Source of the DNA: Aquirufa sp.
GTDB lineage: Bacteria > Bacteroidota > Bacteroidia > Cytophagales > Spirosomataceae
Assembly (NCBI GenBank): GCA_030833145.1
Contig: JAURHT010000077.1
Span: forward strand, 1-9,118
Reading direction: 5' to 3'
DNA: 9,118 nt
Each line of letters begins with the position of its first letter. The first letter of the stretch is position 1. The translations under genes and the position numbers were made by a program. Positions 1 through 6,235 of this stretch are shown here, one piece after another. Under the pieces are notes generated by a model, which saw nothing but the letters and a program-made list of their open reading frames with translations, was not told the origin of the DNA and searched no databases.

Positions 1-1218
1 ATGCAGGAGCTGAAGGGCTTTATTTCGTCTGCTATGAAACGCACACAGCGCTACCGGGACTTAATGGAGGCGTATAATAATGATGAGATGCGGGTTTGGG
101 AGGAATTAAAACGTCCTGTAAAAATGACCGTTTTCTCTTACCATGGCGATATCGATACTACCTTAAGCCCACTCGATTCAATGCGGTATTACAAACGTAT
201 TTTGAACGTGGGAATGATGTCGATGGATCCGACGAATGGCCACGTGAAGGCCTGGATCGGTGGTATTAATTACAAATACTTTAAGTATGATCATATAGCT
301 CAAAGTAAGCGCCAACCAGGCTCTACCTTCAAACCATTCGTATACGGTGCGGCGATTGAAAATGAAATTGCCACTCCTTGCGATAAATACGTGGATGAGC
401 CGGTGACTTTTGGGACAGAGGATGGACTAACGAATGACACTTGGACACCTCAAAACTCCGATGGCAAATACAGTTACGAGAATTTAACGCTCAGACGCGC
501 GATGGGACGCTCCATCAATACGATTTCAGCGAAATTGATGAAAGCCTTAGGAGCCAGCAAAATTGCCGATTTTGCTCACAAAGCAGGCATTACAAGCTCT
601 CTTTACGAAGGGCCTTCGCTTTGCCTTGGTACTTCTGAAGTCTCCGTCTACGAACAGGTTTCTGCCTACAGTACCTTCGCCAATGGAGGTGAAAAAATCG
701 ACCCGATCATCATTCTAAAAATCACCGATAAAAACGGTGTCGTTTTACGCGAATTCTCCCCTACAGCAAAGGCGGTAATGAAGCCAGAAACGGCCTACTT
801 AATGACCTTTATGTTACAAGGCGCGGTTCGTGAACCCGGTGGAACGGCTGAAGGTTTAAATCGAAGCTCAATCGCTGCAGGAAACGAAATTGGAGCAAAA
901 ACGGGTACCACCTCTAACTTCTCCGACGGTTGGTTTATGGGTGTCACCCAAAAACTGGTTACCGGCATTTGGGTAGGTGGCGATGATCGTAGTATCCACT
1001 TTAGAAACATTCAATTAGGTCAAGGTGCAAAAATGGCCATGCCCGCCTTCACAAAATTCATGGAGAAAGTCTACGCAGATCGATCATTAGCCATGGATGG
1101 ATACCAAAAAATGCCTTTTATTAAACCCGAAAATTTAGCCTTCGACTTTAGTTGCGTCGGAGGAATTGGAGGGGATTCCACTTTAACTTCTAACACTGCC
1201 ACTTCCCTACCCGAATGA
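1..1218 (+). CDS. Penicillin-binding protein 1A, C-terminal part (transpeptidase domain); 5' end outside window
   Basis: This is the C-terminal half of a class A penicillin-binding protein, the membrane-anchored enzyme that polymerises and cross-links peptidoglycan in the periplasm. In the visible 405 residues the three transpeptidase motifs are intact: the catalytic SxxK box S108-T-F-K111 within RQPGSTFKPF, the SxN motif S171-I-N173, and K300-T-G302 followed by TTSNFSDGWF. The linker before the domain (SPLDSMRYYK, then SMDPTNGHVKAWIGG) is typical of Bacteroidota PBP1A. The glycosyltransferase (GT51) domain and the N-terminal membrane helix are missing because the window opens inside the gene. 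The ATG at base 1 is therefore an internal methionine: the family is usually about 750-800 residues long. The stop codon overlaps the start of the next gene by 4 bp (ATGA), which suggests translational coupling. The family call is very secure. The exact gene name (mrcA/ponA type) is left open. Confidence 0.95.
   Translation: MQELKGFISSAMKRTQRYRDLMEAYNNDEMRVWEELKRPVKMTVFSYHGDIDTTLSPLDSMRYYKRILNVGMMSMDPTNGHVKAWIGGINYKYFKYDHIAQSKRQPGSTFKPFVYGAAIENEIATPCDKYVDEPVTFGTEDGLTNDTWTPQNSDGKYSYENLTLRRAMGRSINTISAKLMKALGASKIADFAHKAGITSSLYEGPSLCLGTSEVSVYEQVSAYSTFANGGEKIDPIIILKITDKNGVVLREFSPTAKAVMKPETAYLMTFMLQGAVREPGGTAEGLNRSSIAAGNEIGAKTGTTSNFSDGWFMGVTQKLVTGIWVGGDDRSIHFRNIQLGQGAKMAMPAFTKFMEKVYADRSLAMDGYQKMPFIKPENLAFDFSCVGGIGGDSTLTSNTATSLPE
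1215..1218 (+). other. ATGA stop/start overlap between PBP1A and heme/VCBS lipoprotein genes
   Basis: The ATG of the downstream lipoprotein gene and the TGA of the PBP1A gene share the bases ATGA. This arrangement usually means the two genes lie on one mRNA and that ribosomes finishing the first gene re-initiate on the second. No separate Shine-Dalgarno-like sequence is evident just upstream. Confidence 0.85.
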
Positions 1219-2687
1219 GACTAATTTCTGTTGCCTTTATTGCTTTACTGACATTTGCCTGCAACTCTAAGAAAACAGGAGAAGAATTGGCGAAAGAAAA
1301 TTGTAGCTCTTGTCATAAGTTCCCCGATCCAAGTCTATTAGATAAAAAGACCTGGAATGATCATGTCTTAGTTGAAATGTCATATCGACTCGGCATACGG
1401 AATAAATTCGAGTTATTGACGAAGATTCCAGAAGAACAATTTCAATCTGCCGTTGAATTAAATATCTACCCTGATACGCCTAAATTAACCGTGGAGGAAT
1501 GGCAATCCATCGTAGATTATTACACAAAAAATGCACTAAACAGAACTTTGGCGCAAAAAAATAAATCAATTATTCAAAATGATCCTATTCATTTTACGCA
1601 AGAAACATTCCTACAAAAAAAAGCCTTTAACGGAAATGTTACTTCAGTGACCATACAACCAGAGAATGGTGAAATTTGGACTGGGTTTAATTCGAATACA
1701 TTAACCATATTAAGTTCTCAGTTAAAAGAAAAATCAAGTATTCGAACGAGTAGCCCTACCGTAAAAACTTTATTCAATAAAGGAAAAACTTATTCTCTTA
1801 CCATAGGAAAAATGTATCCTAATGACCAAAAACTAGGGGCTATTTATGAAATTTCTGCTCAAAATAAGTCTACTAAAATAATCGATTCTCTGAAAAGACC
1901 CGTGGACATGCAAATCGCAGATTTTAATCAAGATGGGGTAAATGATTTTTTAATTTGTGAGTATGGGTTTGAAGCTGGTCAATTGGTTTGGATCGATGGA
2001 AAATCTAAGCAACGGCACTTACTGAAAGATCAAGCAGGTTCCAGAAATGTGATTGTGAAGGATTATACGGGTGATGGTCGTCCTGATTTACTGGTATTAA
2101 TGGCGCAGGCTAGAGAGGGAGTATCTCTTTTTATTAATAAGGGAATGGGAATGTTCGTAGAGAAGCCCATTTTGCAATTTGATGCGGTTTGGGGGAGTAG
2201 TTATATGGAAGTAGTGGACATCAATAAGGACGGTTCCGATGATATCATTATTTCAAATGGCGATAATGCAGATTACTCCATTACGAAAAAACCTTATCAT
2301 GGCATCCACCTCTTCCTAAACGACAAAAAAAACAACTTTAAAGAGGCCTATTTTTATCCATTATACGGCGCAACTAAGACTATTGCGCGTGATTTTGATC
2401 AAGATGGCGACCTTGATTTAGCTTCTATTGCATTTTTTACAGAAAATGAAAAAGGCAAAAACGAATCCTTCGTTTATTTTCAAAATCAAGGAAATATGAA
2501 TTTCAAGACATATAATTTGAATAACCCGATGGATTCACAATATATGACTTTGGATGCGGGGGATTATGATAAAGATGGTGATATGGATATCGTGGTAGGA
2601 AATTACCAATTTGGAAAAACAAAGCCAGGGGTTAAACTAACCTCTGGCTTGCAAATCAGAATCTTCAAAAATCTAATTAATCCTTGA
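1215..2687 (+). CDS. Lipoprotein with N-terminal heme-c motif (CxxCH) and VCBS/FG-GAP beta-propeller
   Basis: This is a predicted exported lipoprotein of 490 residues. A short hydrophobic signal ends in LTFAC, with the likely lipidated cysteine at C16; a signal beginning directly at M1 supports this start. Next comes a small cytochrome-c-like segment with CSSCH at residues 30-34 for covalent heme attachment, followed by PDPSLLDKKTW and VEMSYRLG, where M55 is a possible distal ligand. Residues of about 125-230 look like propeller strands without calcium loops. Five DxNxDGxxD-type calcium loops then start near residues 236, 283, 335, 393 and 450. Such loops are the hallmark of VCBS/FG-GAP (integrin-alpha-like) blades. 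The gene starts within the stop codon of the PBP1A gene and converges on the large VCBS lipoprotein gene with a 15-bp overlap. An electron-transfer or sensing role at the cell envelope is inference: no function is established for such proteins. The architecture is clear, the role unknown. Confidence 0.87.
   Translation: MRLISVAFIALLTFACNSKKTGEELAKENCSSCHKFPDPSLLDKKTWNDHVLVEMSYRLGIRNKFELLTKIPEEQFQSAVELNIYPDTPKLTVEEWQSIVDYYTKNALNRTLAQKNKSIIQNDPIHFTQETFLQKKAFNGNVTSVTIQPENGEIWTGFNSNTLTILSSQLKEKSSIRTSSPTVKTLFNKGKTYSLTIGKMYPNDQKLGAIYEISAQNKSTKIIDSLKRPVDMQIADFNQDGVNDFLICEYGFEAGQLVWIDGKSKQRHLLKDQAGSRNVIVKDYTGDGRPDLLVLMAQAREGVSLFINKGMGMFVEKPILQFDAVWGSSYMEVVDINKDGSDDIIISNGDNADYSITKKPYHGIHLFLNDKKNNFKEAYFYPLYGATKTIARDFDQDGDLDLASIAFFTENEKGKNESFVYFQNQGNMNFKTYNLNNPMDSQYMTLDAGDYDKDGDMDIVVGNYQFGKTKPGVKLTSGLQIRIFKNLINP
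2615..2650 (-). terminator. Probable intrinsic terminator of the minus-strand VCBS/ASPIC gene, inside the convergent plus-strand CDS
   Basis: Read on the minus strand, about 22 nt after the stop codon of the large lipoprotein gene, an inverted repeat forms a 13-bp stem with one A·C mismatch and a 3-nt GTT loop (arms 2650-2638 and 2634-2622). It is followed at once by a T-rich tail, TTTGTTTTT when the last two stem bases are included. That is the layout of a Rho-independent terminator. It lies within codons of about 467-479 of the plus-strand heme/VCBS gene. On the plus strand the same bases can fold, with one G·U pair, but no T-tract follows, so the terminator should act on minus-strand transcripts only. 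Judged by eye; no folding energy was computed. Confidence 0.62.
2673..2687. other. 15-bp tail-to-tail overlap of two convergent coding sequences
   Basis: The last four codons and TGA stop of the plus-strand heme/VCBS gene (2673-2687) are complementary to the last four codons and TAG stop of the minus-strand VCBS/ASPIC gene. Both stops are unambiguous in the sequence. No intergenic space is left, so any terminator for either unit must lie inside the other gene. Confidence 0.93.
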
Positions 2688-5600
2688 TCCCTGAGGAACA
2701 AAAAGTTGCGATTGAGCACTTTGACTCAAATATGAAGATCCATAACTCCATCGAATCATTTGTTTATGCCCTTTATAGGTATAACTGAATGATACCCCTT
2801 GTTTAACTTTCGCTTTTTCAAAGGCTTGCAAGGGTTTAAAAACCTTCATAGGCCCTCTGTTCTGCAAAGCAATAAAAGCTAATTCTCCTCCTAATTGTAA
2901 GCCCACAAAGGACTTAGCGTCCCCTGGCACAAATATGCCTGAATTCTCATAATAGGTGAACCCTTTCCCATTCCCAAGCAATACACCTCCATTTGAGGCA
3001 TCATACCTACCCGTTGATACTTCATTAGCAAAATTATTTCCAACATAAAGGATATCTAAATAGCCATCTGCATTCAAATCAAGGATTTGCATTCCATTTA
3101 GAGAGGACAGTTGGGCCATAATTGGCAAAGATTGCGCTTTGAATTTACCCCCACCTAAATTTTCTATATACATGGAAGCATTCTCTGTAAATGACAATTT
3201 AGCAGCTTTCGTTTTTTCTTTATCAGTCAAGAAATTTTCTTGGGTAACCTTACCATAATCCTTGTAATAGACCCAGCGTTGACGTGTGGAATTCAACTGC
3301 TTGTGCACATCATCCTTGCTAAACAAAGGGGCTGAAACAGGCGTACCTGCAGCACTTTGGAAATAGACAAACGGGAAAATATCATACACCCCATTGCCAT
3401 CGACATCTCCATGCAAAACATCCACAGGTTGCTTCGTATTCGCACGCAATAAGGTATTTTTACCCATATTACCCGCAACTAAGTCCATATCACCATCTTG
3501 GTCGAAATCAGCCGCGGAAACCGATCCCCAAAGACCTGTCATACCTTCCAATCCCGTATTCTGCAAAGGAACTAGACGTCCCTTTTCATTTTGGTAAATC
3601 TGAATTGGCATAAATTCTCCTGCTACCACTAAATCAGACCAGCCATCGTTATTCACATCGGTCCAAACTGCATCACATGCTAATGTCGGCTTCAATAAAT
3701 CTGGTGCCCACTTTGCCGTCATGTCCGTGTATTTAATCATACCTGCTTTGGAATCATTACGCAATAGGCGAGACACGGTACCCTGAGGATAAGAGAACGG
3801 CACATTTCTACCGCTGACATACAGATCTAGATCACCATCTTTATCGAAATCAACCGCGCGAACCGCTGCATTGCTTTCGGTAAATGTGGGTAATGCGGCA
3901 GGTGATAGACTGAAATTTCCTTTACCATCGTTCGCATAGATCACATCTTGGAAGCTCGCCGCTCCTAATTGCCCTTCAGTTCCTCCCCGAGCGACATATA
4001 AATCCAAATCTCCATCACGATCCATATCAATTAAAAGAGAACCTAAATCCTCCCCTAATTTATTCTTATTCTCCGCTACTCCCTCCAAAAACTTAGGAGT
4101 AAACTTCCCAGAAGCTTGTTGTAAATAGAAAATACCAGAATAAAATTTAGCCCCCCCTACAAAGAAATCTTCTAGTCCATCCCCATTCACATCTCCCACC
4201 GAAGCTCCAGGTCCTAACTGAGACATCTTAAACGGTGTTAAACTTTGGAAATTGAAGTCTATAAAATCGTATTCCTTGTGCACATCCGTTAATTGTACAT
4301 CATTCGTCACCTCACGAAGAAGAGGAGAGTTATTTTTAAACATCGAGACGTAAGGTTGTTTCGCATCGGAGATTTTTAACTTAAGTACTTGATCAATACT
4401 AGGCTTTGAAATCACCTGCATAGAGTCATTAGGCCAAATCACCCGTAATTCTCTAATCTTCTGCTTCGCACCTAATCCGATATGAGCTACCGCTTCGACG
4501 CTGGATAAATAGCCTCTGTAAGGAGTATTCTCATAATAGAAATAGGTTCCATCCGCATATACCCCTTCGATCCGGGCACCAATTCCTTGCGTATTTTGAC
4601 CCTTACCTTGCAATTTAATCCGTAAATAATGGCCCTTGTCCGCATTTGCCTCAACGGTATTATTCTTATAGACAAATGCTTCATCATTGATATTATTAAC
4701 CACATAATCTAAGTCACCATCATTATCTAAGTCCCCATAGGAAGCTCCATTGGAAAACGAGGGACGCTGGATTCCCCAGGTCGCACTCACATCATCAAAA
4801 TGCATGCCTCCTTTATTTCTAAAGGCATAATTATTAACTTTTATCACTGGAATCTGTTCCAATAAAGTTGATTCAGAGGCTAATTTCGAAGCATTTGCTC
4901 TGTACAACATAAAATCTCGGTCGGTTACATCACGTGGAAATCCATTGGTAACTAATAAATCACGAAATCCATCATTATCAAAATCCGCCAAAGAAGGACA
5001 CCAGCTCCACTCAGACTCAGCTACTCCTGCTAGCAAACTAATCTCTTGAAAAGGAATAGGAGTACCATCTGCCTTTTTACCCGGGTTTAACTGAAGGGTA
5101 TTGCGCATATATTGGTAAGTATACCCATGTAAATCGCTGTTTTGATATGACTGGTAGCTGTTTGGCGGTGCTAACTGTTTCTTACGTTCATTATCTTTCG
5201 GTAACATGTCTAACGCAACAATATCAGGGCGTCCATCATTATTGATATCTGCCACATCATTTCCCATGGCCGTTAGACTCGTGTGCTTAAAGTATAATTT
5301 TGCTTGATCCGTAAAAGTCCCATTTTGATTATTGATGTACAAAATATCATCTGACACATAATCATTAGTCACATATATATCAGGCCAGTTATCCTGATTT
5401 ATATCACAAATATTGATACCTAACCCAAAACCCTCTATCGTAATCCCTGCTTCTTTAGAAACATTGGTAAACACGGGATGATTCTTTTCTTTTGACCAAT
5501 CATTGCGGTACAAACGATCCGTATTTTTATAGGTTCCATCGGTCACTTTTGGCCGATAGAGCGACGGAAAGTCATCAATAACATCTATCAAAACATAGAG

Positions 5601-6158
5601 GTCTAAATCCCCATCCCGATCGTAATCAAAAAAAGCGGCATGCTGACTATAGCCAGAATCATTCATTCCATATTCAGCGGCTAACTCTTTGAAACTTGGC
5701 TTTCCATCCTTTATTCCTTGATTAACAAAAAGCATGTTTTGGCGATCTTTTTCTGCATTTTTCATCGTAGCCGAAACATACACATCTAACAAACCATCCC
5801 CATTAATATCGACAATACTTACACCTGAACACCAACGATTTTTTGTATCTAAACCCGCCGATTTACCCAACTCTTCAAACTTCATCTCCCCTTTGTTTAG
5901 ATACAAAGTGGCATTCGCCTGAGAACCTGAAAAAACAATGTCTAATAAACCATCATTGTTAAAATCTCCCATACCTACACCGCTTCCATTGTATAGATAC
6001 TCATACTTCAAAATAGACAAGGTATCGTTCTCTACGATCTTGTTTGAAAAATGAATACCTGTATCATCAGGCGATAAAAGCTCAAACGTACTAGTGTTTT
6101 TACAAGAGAATACAAAGAGTGAACTAACAAGTAATAAATAGGCGTAAATAGGCTTCAT
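2673..6158 (-). CDS. Large VCBS/FG-GAP repeat lipoprotein with central ASPIC/UnbV domain (CRTAC1-like)
   Basis: This is a predicted surface or outer-membrane lipoprotein of 1161 residues. The N-terminal signal ends in FVFSC with the likely lipidated cysteine at C19. Fourteen DxNxDGxxD-like calcium loops can be counted. Seven come before the middle (starting near residues 65, 117, 178, 252, 304, 392 and 476) and seven after (656, 711, 770, 834, 884, 918 and 1027); loop 252 has N in place of G. Between them, residues of about 523-597 (GIGARIEGVYADG, then AHIGLG and LRVIWPND) match the ASPIC/UnbV domain found in CRTAC1-type proteins. The likely fold is two seven-bladed propellers joined by the ASPIC domain. 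Proteins of this size and layout often accompany susCD pairs in Cytophagales, so a role as accessory binding protein of the uptake complex is reasonable but unproven. No catalytic motif is evident. The gene follows susD by 77 bp, with a terminator between them. A G7 run interrupts the otherwise ordinary sequence at 4151-4157. Confidence 0.9.
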   Translation of the reverse strand: MKPIYAYLLLVSSLFVFSCKNTSTFELLSPDDTGIHFSNKIVENDTLSILKYEYLYNGSGVGMGDFNNDGLLDIVFSGSQANATLYLNKGEMKFEELGKSAGLDTKNRWCSGVSIVDINGDGLLDVYVSATMKNAEKDRQNMLFVNQGIKDGKPSFKELAAEYGMNDSGYSQHAAFFDYDRDGDLDLYVLIDVIDDFPSLYRPKVTDGTYKNTDRLYRNDWSKEKNHPVFTNVSKEAGITIEGFGLGINICDINQDNWPDIYVTNDYVSDDILYINNQNGTFTDQAKLYFKHTSLTAMGNDVADINNDGRPDIVALDMLPKDNERKKQLAPPNSYQSYQNSDLHGYTYQYMRNTLQLNPGKKADGTPIPFQEISLLAGVAESEWSWCPSLADFDNDGFRDLLVTNGFPRDVTDRDFMLYRANASKLASESTLLEQIPVIKVNNYAFRNKGGMHFDDVSATWGIQRPSFSNGASYGDLDNDGDLDYVVNNINDEAFVYKNNTVEANADKGHYLRIKLQGKGQNTQGIGARIEGVYADGTYFYYENTPYRGYLSSVEAVAHIGLGAKQKIRELRVIWPNDSMQVISKPSIDQVLKLKISDAKQPYVSMFKNNSPLLREVTNDVQLTDVHKEYDFIDFNFQSLTPFKMSQLGPGASVGDVNGDGLEDFFVGGAKFYSGIFYLQQASGKFTPKFLEGVAENKNKLGEDLGSLLIDMDRDGDLDLYVARGGTEGQLGAASFQDVIYANDGKGNFSLSPAALPTFTESNAAVRAVDFDKDGDLDLYVSGRNVPFSYPQGTVSRLLRNDSKAGMIKYTDMTAKWAPDLLKPTLACDAVWTDVNNDGWSDLVVAGEFMPIQIYQNEKGRLVPLQNTGLEGMTGLWGSVSAADFDQDGDMDLVAGNMGKNTLLRANTKQPVDVLHGDVDGNGVYDIFPFVYFQSAAGTPVSAPLFSKDDVHKQLNSTRQRWVYYKDYGKVTQENFLTDKEKTKAAKLSFTENASMYIENLGGGKFKAQSLPIMAQLSSLNGMQILDLNADGYLDILYVGNNFANEVSTGRYDASNGGVLLGNGKGFTYYENSGIFVPGDAKSFVGLQLGGELAFIALQNRGPMKVFKPLQAFEKAKVKQGVSFSYTYKGHKQMIRWSYGSSYLSQSAQSQLFVPQGSRIN
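4151..4157 (-). repeat. G7 homopolymer within the VCBS/ASPIC coding sequence
   Basis: Seven consecutive C on the plus strand read as G7 in the coding strand, spanning the codons for V-G-G-A at residues 667-670. This is just after the first calcium loop of the second half of the protein. Runs of G of this length stand out in AT-rich DNA and are potential slippage sites. The reading frame is intact in this copy. Confidence 0.9.
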
Positions 6159-6185
6159 GACGTAATTTTAAACTTAAGCGAAAAT

Positions 6186-6217
6186 AAAAAAGGTGGGATA
6201 AATATCCCACCTTTTTT
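6186..6217 (-). terminator. Strong intrinsic terminator after susD (could also act on plus-strand transcripts)
   Basis: This is a perfect 32-bp palindrome: arms of 15 bp, each with A6 or T6 at the outer end and a GGTGGGATA core, around 2 central bases. On the minus strand it begins 18 nt after the susD stop codon, and its T6 is followed by ATTTT, a textbook Rho-independent terminator. It ends 27 nt before the start codon of the VCBS/ASPIC gene. The downstream gene must therefore be reached by read-through or from a promoter overlapping this structure. The remaining intergenic bases (6159-6185 and 6218-6235) are AT-rich, with no clear promoter or ribosome binding site. Confidence 0.88.
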
Positions 6218-6235
6218 ACATAAAATTAGATCAAA

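Noticed and set aside
1..3. ATG at the first base as the true start of the penicillin-binding protein
   Set aside because: The protein begins in the linker ahead of the transpeptidase domain and lacks the membrane helix and GT51 domain expected of class A PBPs. The ATG falling at the window edge is coincidence.
1615..2332. A8 tracts at 1615-1622 and 2325-2332 in the heme/VCBS gene as slippage switches
   Set aside because: They encode AAA lysine codons in an A-rich gene, and such runs are common in AT-rich coding DNA. The frame is intact and nothing else points to switching.
2712..2729. TTGAG/CTCAA inverted repeat just past the heme/VCBS stop as a plus-strand terminator
   Set aside because: The stem is only 5 bp with an 8-nt loop and no T-tract follows.
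3400..3860. Recurrent similar stretches in the VCBS/ASPIC gene (for example ATCACCATCTT followed by TCGAAATCA) as DNA repeats
   Set aside because: They are the coding sequence of the repeated calcium loops (DxDxDGDxD) and are explained by the protein repeats, not by a separate DNA element.
6179..6186. TATTTTCG on the minus strand as a Bacteroidota -7 promoter element (TAnnTTTG) for the VCBS/ASPIC gene
   Set aside because: One mismatch, no TTTG-like -33 element at the right spacing, and it overlaps the T-tract of the terminator. AT-rich DNA gives such matches by chance, so it is not listed as a promoter.
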